A stretch of DNA of 15,404 nucleotides from Coriobacteriaceae bacterium. GTDB taxonomy: Bacteria > Actinomycetota > Coriobacteriia > Anaerosomatales > SLCP01. Location: positions 1 through 15,404 of the forward strand of contig PWVH01000061.1 in the NCBI GenBank assembly GCA_003563465.1. The letters are read 5' to 3'. The first letter of the stretch is position 1, and the number at the start of each line of letters is the position of its first letter. A program made the position numbers and the translations under genes. Positions 1-7,408 of the stretch are shown piece by piece. The notes under the pieces were generated by a model that made no database searches, had not been told where the DNA came from, and was given only the letters and a program-made list of their open reading frames with translations.

Positions 1-1325
1 ACGAATGTAGAGATGTCGGAACCCTGCATCGCGTACGATCTCGGGTCATCGCAGTGCATCGCTTCAACGAGCCAGGAACCGCCGTCCAGAGGCACGCTGA
101 CCCCAATGTCTTCGGCAAGTTCACGTGCACGCGCCAGGGAGAGCCTGCCCGACTGCTCGTCGACCAGGAAGACGGCAACGCTGGCCGTGCCTACGATGTG
201 TCCCATCGCAGACAGGATTCCATCGAGCACCTGATCCAGACGCGATGACGAAGCCAGTAATTGCGAGAGATCATGCAGCGCGTTCAGGCGCAAGGCAATG
301 GCATTGAACGCCGCAGCTAGGCGCCCAACCTCATCGGTGCGATCGCTTTGGAGCGGGCGGACGTAGGCGCCGGATACGGCTTCGAGAGCACGTTGTTCGA
401 GGTCTGTCAGAGGTGCAACGAATCTGCGAGCCAGCACTCCTACAACCAGCAAGGTCATCAATCCACTCGCAAGCAAAGCGGCTACTGCCGGAGTGAGAGA
501 ACGGATCGTTGCCATCACTATCGATGAACGGGGTTCGATGATCGTAGCGCGCCACGACAGACCCTCGTAACCCTCGATATCGGCGTAGTGCCCCCAGGCG
601 ATAGACTCATCCACTGAAACCGCAGAGACGGTGCCTTCCGACTCATCCTCACCGGGCGTATAGACCACGCTTTCCTGCACCAGGCCGGAAGCGCCGACGC
701 TGGAAACCAGGGCCGGGCCATCGCCCTCGACCAATAGGATCCATCTCCCGATATCCGGATCTGCGAAGCGGTCGACTGCGGGACGCAGGAAGCCCGACCG
801 GACCCGCGCAACCATGACCAGGCCTGCATCCCCCTCCACGCCGCGGGCAACCCAAAGGCGAGCATCGGCCGGAGCCTCGCCGGTCTCGTAGTGGTATACG
901 GGACGATCGAACAGGGCTCGCTCGACCACCGGATTATCCTCGACCGTGCTCGGCGCCCGGAAAGTCGGGTAGGCGCTTATCACGGTCCCGTCTCTTCTCA
1001 CGAGCAGGAGCTGGTCGACATATTCGATACCCAAGTCGAATTGCGTGGCAAGAGCCGTCCGGTCCACCGCGCCCGTCTCGCTGTCGACCGCAACAAGTAT
1101 GGCGCGACTTACAAGCCTGGCAGCGGGATCGAGTCGCAGGGCCATGTCGCCAACGAGCGCTTGGAGATACGCTTCGTGACGAGCACTTACCTGGTTGCGT
1201 GCAAGATCGTACACGCCGCCTAAGGCGGCCAAGCTCACGATGCTGACCGAGAGCATGGCCAGCACCAAAGTGAGAAGCGTAACGCTGGTGGCTAGGCTGT
1301 GCGCCCTGCTTGCCCGCCTGAGCAT
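1..1325 (-). CDS. Membrane sensor protein (extracytoplasmic sensor, HAMP, GAF), 3' end cut by window
   Basis: At least 441 residues are readable with no stop before the window edge, so the output domain (histidine kinase, GGDEF or phosphatase) is not visible. Order: short basic N-terminus, membrane helix about 11-38, extracytoplasmic region about 40-272 resembling a Cache-type ligand domain (the stretch LLLVRRDGTVISAYP near 106-120 is typical), second membrane helix about 276-300, HAMP linker about 300-350 (DRTDEVGRLAAAFN), then the start of a GAF-like domain from about 351 (HDLSQLLASSSRLDQVLDGIL). The ATG at 1325 has GGTGAG six bases upstream. It lies 99 bases after the CopZ-like gene on the same strand, so it could share its transcript, but a separate promoter cannot be excluded. 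The ligand is unknown. The reading frame was checked by translating the reverse strand by hand. Confidence 0.82.
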   Translation of the reverse strand, partial: MLRRASRAHSLATSVTLLTLVLAMLSVSIVSLAALGGVYDLARNQVSARHEAYLQALVGDMALRLDPAARLVSRAILVAVDSETGAVDRTALATQFDLGIEYVDQLLLVRRDGTVISAYPTFRAPSTVEDNPVVERALFDRPVYHYETGEAPADARLWVARGVEGDAGLVMVARVRSGFLRPAVDRFADPDIGRWILLVEGDGPALVSSVGASGLVQESVVYTPGEDESEGTVSAVSVDESIAWGHYADIEGYEGLSWRATIIEPRSSIVMATIRSLTPAVAALLASGLMTLLVVGVLARRFVAPLTDLEQRALEAVSGAYVRPLQSDRTDEVGRLAAAFNAIALRLNALHDLSQLLASSSRLDQVLDGILSAMGHIVGTASVAVFLVDEQSGRLSLARARELAEDIGVSVPLDGGSWLVEAMHCDDPRSYAMQGSDISTF

Positions 1326-1424
1326 TCCGCTCTCACCGTTCCCTGAGTCCGATCATGTGTCCAGCAACATCCTAGAGTACCTATGGCCGGGCACCAACAC
1401 TCCGCCGACTCAAAGCCCGCAAGA

Positions 1425-1649
1425 TCACTCAGCAGGCACTGCGTCATAGCCGGTCGAGCGTACACTGGCGACGAGGTCTTCGACACTCGTAAGACCCGGG
1501 TCGAACATAACCGATGAAATGCCACTGGCGTAGTCCGTGCTCACCTCGGCGACACCCTCGATCTCGCCGAGTGTCATGTCTATGAGCATCGCGCACGAAC
1601 CACAGTGCATACCGGTAGTCTTCAGGTGCACGGTCGTCATCTCAGCCAT
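1425..1649 (-). CDS. CopZ-like heavy-metal-associated (HMA) domain protein
   Basis: This 74-residue protein is a single HMA domain of normal length for free-standing copper chaperones. The metal motif GMHCGSC gives Cys16 and Cys19, and the rest fits the beta-alpha-beta-beta-alpha-beta pattern (GVAEVSTDYASGISSVMFD, then VEDLVASVRSTGYDA). The family binds Cu(I) or other soft metals and passes them to P-type ATPases or regulators in the cytoplasm; no copper ATPase is seen in this window. The ATG at 1649 has GGAGGGAG nine bases upstream, overlapping the end of the zinc-ribbon gene, which stops four bases before it, so the two are surely one operon. A second ATG lies three codons in. Expression probably starts at the sigma-54 promoter at 2033-2049. 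I avoid the name copZ because the metal and partner are unknown. Confidence 0.88.
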   Translation of the reverse strand: MAEMTTVHLKTTGMHCGSCAMLIDMTLGEIEGVAEVSTDYASGISSVMFDPGLTSVEDLVASVRSTGYDAVPAE

Positions 1650-1653
1650 CGGT

Positions 1654-1986
1654 TCAATCTCCCTCCGTCGGCAAGGCCAGATCGCTGTTCAGCAGTCGGC
1701 CGCAGTTCGGACAAAGCCTCGACCCTTTGACGAGAGCCTGACCGCATTCCGTACACGTCAGTGATTCCGATTCTTGCGACACCCCACTTCGGGGACGAAC
1801 CTCTAGGACAAGAAGTACGAGCAGAGCGATCATGCATCCCGCTACGAGTGGACCACTCGACCTCGAGCCGAAACCCGAAACACTTTGGCCCACACCGAGT
1901 ATCACGGTCCCGATCGCGAAGACCGCCAGAACCAACACGCCAGCTACGACGACTCTGGTCGCTTTGTTCGATCGGGTCTTAGGCAC
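1654..1986 (-). CDS. Small membrane protein with C-terminal zinc ribbon
   Basis: The 110-residue protein has two hydrophobic helices (about 11-32 and 46-63), then a soluble tail with a zinc-ribbon motif: Cys78-x2-Cys81 and Cys92-x2-Cys95 (CTECGQALVKGSRLCPNC). I recognise the architecture but no named family, so its function is unknown; zinc-ribbon tails of this kind often serve protein contacts. The GTG at 1986 has GAGGA nine bases upstream. It is the first gene after the -24/-12 promoter and is followed after four bases by the CopZ-like gene. Pairing with a metal-binding protein suggests a joint membrane-associated job in metal or redox sensing, which is inference. Confidence 0.75.
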   Translation of the reverse strand: MPKTRSNKATRVVVAGVLVLAVFAIGTVILGVGQSVSGFGSRSSGPLVAGCMIALLVLLVLEVRPRSGVSQESESLTCTECGQALVKGSRLCPNCGRLLNSDLALPTEGD

Positions 1987-2032
1987 TCATGCACTTCCTC
2001 GAGATGACCTGCGATTCACATGCTCCGGGCGG

Positions 2033-2049
2033 TGCAAGGCGTGTGCCAA
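2033..2049 (-). promoter_or_regulatory. Sigma-54 (-24/-12) promoter for the zinc-ribbon/CopZ operon
   Basis: The reverse strand reads TTGGCACACGCCTTGCA, matching the RpoN consensus TTGGCAC-R-N4-TTGCW at every defined position. The invariant GG (2047-2046) and GC (2035-2034) have ten bases between them, as required. It lies between the stop of the NtrC-type activator (2062) and the GTG of the zinc-ribbon gene (1986). A start near 2022 would leave a leader of about 36 bases holding the ribosome binding site. Transcription from it would need the activator encoded just upstream, or another one. Confidence 0.85.
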
Positions 2050-2061
2050 GGAACAGGCCGC

Positions 2062-3411
2062 TCACAGCCCCAGTCGCTGCATCCGGGCCTCCAGGGTCTT
2101 TGCGGTCAGCCCGAGAAGCTTGGCCGCCTTAGGTGCGCTTCCACCTGCACGTTCGAGTGCTTGGCGAATCAGATCGAGTTCGACCTCCTCAAGGTCCACT
2201 CCCTCTTCCGGCAGGACGAATCCCTCGGAGGTGATAGGACACGCTCTCGTGTTGAGTCGAACCTCAAGGGGCAGATCTTCGACCTCTATCTTGTCTCCTT
2301 GAGACAGGATCACGATGCGCTCGATAGTGTTCTCTAGCTCGCGGATGTTGCCCGGCCACTGATAAGTCACCAGCACTTCCATCGCCTCCGACGATATCTT
2401 CTTCGCCCCAGCGTTGAACTTCTCCAGGAAGTGCGCGACCAGCAACGGTATGTCATCGGCACGCGTACGCAGAGGAGGCAAAGAGATCGGAACCACGTTC
2501 AGCCGGTAGAAGAGGTCCTCACGAAATGTGCCGTCAGCGATGAGCTGCTGCAGATCTTGGTTCGTCGCGGCCACGATACGCACGTCTACCTCGATGCTCC
2601 GCGTCCCTCCGAGGCGCTCGAACTGTCGTTCCTGCAAGACCCGCAAGAGCTTGACCTGGACAGCCGGGGATATGTCGCCCACCTCGTCCAGAAACACGGT
2701 CCCCGTGTTGGCCAGCTCGAACCGACCTGGTTTCGCGGTCACAGCTCCAGTGAATGCGCCCTTCTCGTAGCCGAACAGCTCGCTCTCGAGAAGCGTCTCC
2801 GGCAGTGCGCCCACACTGACCGAGACGAACGGCTTGTCGGCCCTGGCGGACAGGGTGTGGATGGCGCGCGCAACCAGCTCCTTGCCGGTTCCTGACTCCC
2901 CGTAGATCATCACGGTGGCATTTGTGAGTGCGACCTTTCGAACGTTCTCGATAACCTCGATCATCTTCGGGTCCGCAGCCACTATGCCCTCGACATCATA
3001 CTCTCGGTCAAGCTCCTCGCGCAGACGCTCTACCTCGACTGCAAGGGTCCGCATCTTCAGCGCCTTGTTGATGGCAAGTTTCAGTTCCTCGAGATCGAAC
3101 GGCTTCGTCAGATACTCGTCGGCGCCCGCTTTCATCGCCTCGACTGCCTGGACCACGTTGCCGTGCGCCGTGAGCATTATGATCGGAAACGTGCTCCCGC
3201 CGGCACGCAAGCGCCTCAACACCTCCATACCATCAGGCTTAGGCATTCTGTGATCGAGCACCATCAGATCGGGCTCGTCTTCGGCAACGGCCGACAGCGC
3301 TTCCTTGCCGTCGGTCGCTTGCTCCACCTCGAATCCTTCGGCACCGAGGGCTTCTGCAAGAACCCAGCGCATGTTCTTCTCGTCATCGACGACCAGTACG
3401 CGACCTTTCAT
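2062..3411 (-). CDS. NtrC-family sigma-54-dependent response regulator
   Basis: At 449 residues this is full length for the family. Receiver domain about 3-118: acidic pocket Asp9-Asp10, phosphoacceptor Asp53, Thr81, Lys103. AAA+ domain about 140-375: Walker A GESGTGKE at 171-178, the sigma-54-contacting GAFTGA loop intact at 218-223, Walker B ending LDE at 241-243. A Fis-type helix-turn-helix closes the protein (KAAKLLGLTAKTLEARMQRLGL). It should hydrolyse ATP to open sigma-54 promoter complexes once phosphorylated by the upstream kinase. The ATG at 3411 overlaps the kinase stop (ATGA) and has GGAGGAG upstream. The only good -24/-12 promoter seen here lies just after its stop. The AtoC/ZraR/HydG subtype cannot be told, so no symbol is given. 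Confidence 0.95.
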   Translation of the reverse strand: MKGRVLVVDDEKNMRWVLAEALGAEGFEVEQATDGKEALSAVAEDEPDLMVLDHRMPKPDGMEVLRRLRAGGSTFPIIMLTAHGNVVQAVEAMKAGADEYLTKPFDLEELKLAINKALKMRTLAVEVERLREELDREYDVEGIVAADPKMIEVIENVRKVALTNATVMIYGESGTGKELVARAIHTLSARADKPFVSVSVGALPETLLESELFGYEKGAFTGAVTAKPGRFELANTGTVFLDEVGDISPAVQVKLLRVLQERQFERLGGTRSIEVDVRIVAATNQDLQQLIADGTFREDLFYRLNVVPISLPPLRTRADDIPLLVAHFLEKFNAGAKKISSEAMEVLVTYQWPGNIRELENTIERIVILSQGDKIEVEDLPLEVRLNTRACPITSEGFVLPEEGVDLEEVELDLIRQALERAGGSAPKAAKLLGLTAKTLEARMQRLGL

Positions 3412-4931
3412 TCGGGCTCCTCCGTCTGCTCTTGATCGATCGCGATCGACAGCGCGACCCTGAACGTCGTGCCATCGGGGCCGCTCTCCACTTCGATATG
3501 CCCATCGTGCTCGTCGACGATACGATGCACTATCGTCAATCCCAGCCCCGTGCCCTCGTCACGCGTCGAATAGAAGGGATCGAAGACCTTTCCGATCTCA
3601 TCGGGTGAGATGCCCGGACCCGTGTCGCTTACCGAGGCCTCAACGAACACTCCCTTCCTTGCGAGGGTGAGAGTGATCGTGCCTCCCCCCTCTTCCATCG
3701 CCTGGACCGCATTGGTGATAAGGTTCAAGAAGACCTGCTTGAGCTGATCCGGATCGGCCATCACTCTTGGCAGACGGCTTTCGAAGCGCTTCTCTATCGT
3801 CACGTTCGACTGATCCGCGAAGCGTCCGGTGAAAAGGATTACGTCCTCGAAGACCGCGACCGGATCGGCGGGTACCATCGTGGGCTTGCTCGGCCGGCCG
3901 AAGTCCAGCAGCGCCTTGATGACCTTATCGAGCCGGTCGATCTCCTGCTTTATGACCTCGGCCGCATGATGGATACGGGTCTCATCGCACTCGGCATCCT
4001 CGAGGAGTTGGACACTCGCCCGAATCACGCCGAGGGGGTTGCGCACCTCATGCGCAACCCCTGCGGTAAGCTCGCCCATCGCCGCTAGCCGATCCGCGCG
4101 TATCAGTTGTTCGGTCAGCGTCTTGATCTCAGACACGTCCTCTATGGTCACGACAGCGCCCAAGATGCGCCCGCCCACCGCACGCATCCGAGAGGTCGTC
4201 GCCTGCACGTGGATCTCGCGCCCGGCCTCGGTCACAACCGTAGTCTCGCGCATCGTCAAAGGAATGCGTCCGGAGAGGACCTTCTGCATATCAGCCTGTA
4301 AACCTCCATCGTCGCTGAAGAGCGCTCCGATGCTCCTCGGTACCATCTCGTGCTCCGACATTCTGAGGAGACGTTCGGCCGCCGGATTGACTGTCGTCAC
4401 GGATGCATCTGGACCTACCGTGAGCACTCCTGATGTGATCGAGCGCAGAATCGACTGCGTGTAGTCCTGGATGTTGATGAGCTGGATGGCTCGCTCCTCG
4501 AGTTTCGTATAGGCTTCCTCAAGCCGTTGGCTCACATGACGAAGATCCGAGGTCTTGCGTTCCTCCATGTCGCGCAACCCCCCGAACAGCAAGCCGATGA
4601 CCAGATACATCAAGACCTCTAAGCTGTCGTCGATTCTCCGCCCAGTCATGTCTCCTATCGTGACCTGAGCGTTGACCACGAAGGGAACCGCCGTCACCAA
4701 TGCCGCCGCGGCACCGCCCCTCTTTCCGAAGACGAATGCAGCGTAAAGGATCGGAACGTAGTACATACGACGGTAAAGCGTCTGAACGAACACGGCTTCC
4801 TGCGTAAGGTGCGCATAGAAATGCAGTGTAGCCACCACCGCCAACATGGCCGCTACGATGATTCCCGAGCGAAGGGCCTGTTTGCGGCCCAGGTAGGTCG
4901 TATCTTCGGCCGTCCCGGTCTTCTTGCTCAA
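3408..4931 (-). CDS. Membrane PAS-domain sensor histidine kinase, partner of the NtrC-type regulator
   Basis: I chose the TTG at 4931 (507 residues): it has a perfect AAGGAG six bases upstream, and its TTG overlaps the rpoN stop as TTGA. A TTG at 4949 would add six residues but has only GAGG four bases before it. Residues 20-120 hold about four membrane helices with very short loops, so the input may be membrane-borne or a small molecule. A PAS domain lies about 155-270. HisKA follows, with phosphorylated His294 in AHEVRNPLG. The HATPase domain has the N box (NLITNAVQAM, Asn407), DTGPGI and GTGLGL (460-465). The architecture is that of NtrB/AtoS/ZraS-like kinases. It should autophosphorylate and pass phosphate to Asp53 of the regulator encoded next. 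The stimulus is unknown. Confidence 0.93.
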   Translation of the reverse strand: MSKKTGTAEDTTYLGRKQALRSGIIVAAMLAVVATLHFYAHLTQEAVFVQTLYRRMYYVPILYAAFVFGKRGGAAAALVTAVPFVVNAQVTIGDMTGRRIDDSLEVLMYLVIGLLFGGLRDMEERKTSDLRHVSQRLEEAYTKLEERAIQLINIQDYTQSILRSITSGVLTVGPDASVTTVNPAAERLLRMSEHEMVPRSIGALFSDDGGLQADMQKVLSGRIPLTMRETTVVTEAGREIHVQATTSRMRAVGGRILGAVVTIEDVSEIKTLTEQLIRADRLAAMGELTAGVAHEVRNPLGVIRASVQLLEDAECDETRIHHAAEVIKQEIDRLDKVIKALLDFGRPSKPTMVPADPVAVFEDVILFTGRFADQSNVTIEKRFESRLPRVMADPDQLKQVFLNLITNAVQAMEEGGGTITLTLARKGVFVEASVSDTGPGISPDEIGKVFDPFYSTRDEGTGLGLTIVHRIVDEHDGHIEVESGPDGTTFRVALSIAIDQEQTEEPE

Positions 4932-6322
4932 CGGCGTCTCCTTGCCCAAGATGCCTCGATTCCAAGCTCCTCGCGGTACTTGGCAACCGTGCGCCGTGCG
5001 ACCGTCACGCCCTCTTGGGACAGCATGTCAGCGAGCTTCTGATCGGAGAGCGGCTTTTCTGTGTTCTCTTCGCGCACTAGCTCCTTGAGACGCTGCTTGA
5101 TGCTCGTCGAGGCCACATCGATACCGGTGTTCGTACGGTAGCCGCCCGAGAAGAAGTGCTTCAGCTCGAAGAGGCCGTAAGGGGTCGCCATGTACTTCCC
5201 TGTGACTCCTCGGCTGACGGTTGAGAGGTGAACTCCGAGTTCGACAGCGACGTCCTCAAGACGAAGCGGTCGCAAGATTCCCCTTCCATCCTCGAAGAAC
5301 TCGTTCTGAACCTCAAGGATGATGCTGGTGATCCGGCTGACGGTATCCTTGCGCCTGTCCACGTTCCTTATGAAGCTCTCCGCCGAGCGTATCTTGTCTT
5401 TCAGGTAGCGTCTCGTCTCGTCGTCGGTGCCGGATTCGGAACGCAGCATCGAGCGGTAGCGGGGACTGACGTGCAAAGTCGGAACGAACTCGTTGTTGGG
5501 TATTATGAGCCACTCATCACAGAATCGGCGCATCGTGACGTCTGGCACGATGTAGCCTGGCGAAGGACCGGGTGAGTATGCACCTGCAGGCCGAGGGTTC
5601 AACGATCGCAGCAGTTCCACGACACGCCGAACCTCAGCCTCGTCCACCTGCAGTTCACGGGCAACCTTGCGGAAGTGACTCGCGGCGACATCCTCGAAGT
5701 GCTCGGTCACTACTACCTCGAGCAGCGGTTCTTCCAGCCCCAAATGCTCCATCTGGATGCGCAGCGCCTCTACCAAGCTCCTTGCGCCAACACCCGGAGG
5801 ATCCAGCTGCTGGACCATCCGCAGACCTTCTTCCGCTTGCTCCACAGTGGTTCCGGCAAGCTCGGCTACCTCGGCACAATCCCCCTTGAAAAAGCCGTCT
5901 ACATCCAGCAGACCGATAATCACCCGTGCTGCCCGCATGACCTCGGGACCCAAATCGAGCATTGCGAGCTGCTCCTCGAGATACTCCGAAAGACTCGGAA
6001 TCCTGCTGACGTAGTCCTCGGCGTTTACGGCCTCCAAGTTGGGATCCCTTGGAGCGCTGTAGGTCACCGAGTCCAGCTCCTCGTACATATCCAGCCATTC
6101 GTCCCAGGCGCGTTCTTCTTCGAAGTCCTCGCGACGCACGTCCTCGCTCTCGACCGGCCCGATGTCAGACTCCTCGACCTCGAGGACGGGATTCTCCAAG
6201 AGTTCCATCTCTATGGCTTGCTGGAGCTCGGCGATAGGCATGGCGAGGATACTCAACCCCTGATAGACCTGGGGCGAGAGGGTGACCTTCTGTTTGACTT
6301 CTGTCCTTTGCCCGAGCTCCAC
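4928..6322 (-). CDS. rpoN: RNA polymerase sigma-54 factor RpoN
   Basis: Sigma-54 directs RNA polymerase to -24/-12 promoters and waits for an AAA+ activator. The 464-residue protein has region I at the N-terminus (SPQVYQGLSILAMPIAELQ), an acidic region II, the core-binding domain, the helix-turn-helix (LEDVAVELGVHLSTVSR) and a perfect RpoN box ARRTVAKYRE at 442-451. All parts are intact and the length is typical. I chose the GTG at 6322 because GAAGAGG lies six bases upstream and homology begins there; the frame is open up to an ATG at 6409, but those 29 extra residues do not look like RpoN. It is the first gene of a coupled operon with a kinase and an NtrC-type activator, an uncommon layout because rpoN usually sits with yvbJ/hpf or lptB genes. 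Confidence 0.96.
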   Translation of the reverse strand: MELGQRTEVKQKVTLSPQVYQGLSILAMPIAELQQAIEMELLENPVLEVEESDIGPVESEDVRREDFEEERAWDEWLDMYEELDSVTYSAPRDPNLEAVNAEDYVSRIPSLSEYLEEQLAMLDLGPEVMRAARVIIGLLDVDGFFKGDCAEVAELAGTTVEQAEEGLRMVQQLDPPGVGARSLVEALRIQMEHLGLEEPLLEVVVTEHFEDVAASHFRKVARELQVDEAEVRRVVELLRSLNPRPAGAYSPGPSPGYIVPDVTMRRFCDEWLIIPNNEFVPTLHVSPRYRSMLRSESGTDDETRRYLKDKIRSAESFIRNVDRRKDTVSRITSIILEVQNEFFEDGRGILRPLRLEDVAVELGVHLSTVSRGVTGKYMATPYGLFELKHFFSGGYRTNTGIDVASTSIKQRLKELVREENTEKPLSDQKLADMLSQEGVTVARRTVAKYREELGIEASWARRRR

Positions 6323-6381
6323 GACTAACCTCTTCCGGTGATTCGAGCCGACCCGTGCGAAAGCGGCGCGCCTAGCAAAGA

Positions 6382-6390
6382 ATATACCAC
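6382..6390 (-). promoter_or_regulatory. Possible extended -10 promoter for the rpoN operon
   Basis: The reverse strand reads TGGTATATT, an extended -10 element (TGN plus TATATT, five of six matches). The -35 position 17 bases upstream, GTGAAG, is poor, as is common for extended -10 promoters. It lies 60 bases before the rpoN GTG, in the 102-base gap after the EamA gene, where no convincing terminator is seen. Confidence 0.4.
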
Positions 6391-6424
6391 CCTGGAAGAG
6401 CAACTTCACGGCAGGTGCCGCAGG

Positions 6425-7408
6425 TCAGCCCGCTGGCGGCACGGCGAAAGGCTGAGCCGGTTCAGCAGGAGCAGGCGCTTGAACGATGACGATCGCCCCG
6501 AGTACGAACGCCGCGCCCAAGAGCTGAGTAGTCTCGAAGGACTCGCCGAAAACGCCGTATGCTGCGACGCCCGCGATCACGGGCTCCAGAGTCGCCACTA
6601 TGGTGGCGCGTGTCGGATCGACATAATGGAGTGCCTTCAAGAATGCTGCAAAGGGCACGACGGTACTCACCACTGATATCCCTACCACGGCTGCCGTAGA
6701 AGACCATGAATCGAAAGCTCTTATGATTCCCGCTGGCCCGCCCACATATAGCATCCAGAACCCACTCGCGAAGCCAAGGCCGTAGACAAGCAGTGTCCAC
6801 GGCGAGAAATGCGGGACCGCGTATCTGCCCATGAGCGAATAGCCAGCGAACAACACTGCCGCAGTAAGACCCCAGGCGATGCCGGCTCTGCTCACGATAA
6901 GCCCCCCCTGACCGAGCGCACCGACCACCAGTGCACAGCCGCCGACAGAAAAGACCACTCCTACCGGCAGGGTCCATGTTAGTCGCTCGCCGAGGAAGAT
7001 CACCGAGACCAGGAGCACGATCACGGGAGCCAGATACTCCAGTAAGATCGCCGTGGCGACGTTCGTATGTGAGATGGTCTTGAAATACGCAAGGTGTACA
7101 GCCGCAAGCCCCGCAACACCGAACACAGCCAAGAAAGGCAGTCTTCTCGGGTCGATACGCAACGCTTGTCGACGTCGGAAGAGCAGATAGACCAAGAGTA
7201 CCGCGAAGGCGGTCACTGCTCTGGCACCTGCGAGCACGACCGGATCTACGACGGTTTCGGAAGGCGACACACGCCAAAGGGCGGTCTCGGGACCGGCAGA
7301 CGTGAAGAGCCACTTCGCAGTTAGGCCGCCACCGGCCCAGCATATCGCCGCCAACACGGCGAGCAAGTAGCCGCCACTCCTTGCGGGAAGACGCTTCCCA
7401 AGAATCAC
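6425..7408 (-). CDS. EamA/DMT-family membrane transporter
   Basis: The 327-residue protein has about ten hydrophobic helices arranged as two EamA repeats (about 13-160 and 172-312). Typical motifs are the first-helix AAICWAGGGLTAKWLF, LLEYLAPVIVLLVSVIFLGERLT at the end of repeat one, and ATLEPVIAGVAAYGVFGE in repeat two. The family exports or exchanges metabolites such as amino acids and nucleosides; the substrate cannot be read from sequence. The GTG at 7408 overlaps the CDF stop (GTGA) with no good SD of its own, so it is probably translationally coupled to that gene. The C-terminus ends in an Ala/Pro-rich tail. It may fall under the CsoR-type operator through the CDF transcript. Confidence 0.9.
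   Translation of the reverse strand: MILGKRLPARSGGYLLAVLAAICWAGGGLTAKWLFTSAGPETALWRVSPSETVVDPVVLAGARAVTAFAVLLVYLLFRRRQALRIDPRRLPFLAVFGVAGLAAVHLAYFKTISHTNVATAILLEYLAPVIVLLVSVIFLGERLTWTLPVGVVFSVGGCALVVGALGQGGLIVSRAGIAWGLTAAVLFAGYSLMGRYAVPHFSPWTLLVYGLGFASGFWMLYVGGPAGIIRAFDSWSSTAAVVGISVVSTVVPFAAFLKALHYVDPTRATIVATLEPVIAGVAAYGVFGESFETTQLLGAAFVLGAIVIVQAPAPAEPAQPFAVPPAG

Noticed and set aside
6323..6409. 29-residue N-terminal extension of RpoN
   Set aside because: It lacks RpoN similarity and the GTG at 6322 has a good ribosome binding site.
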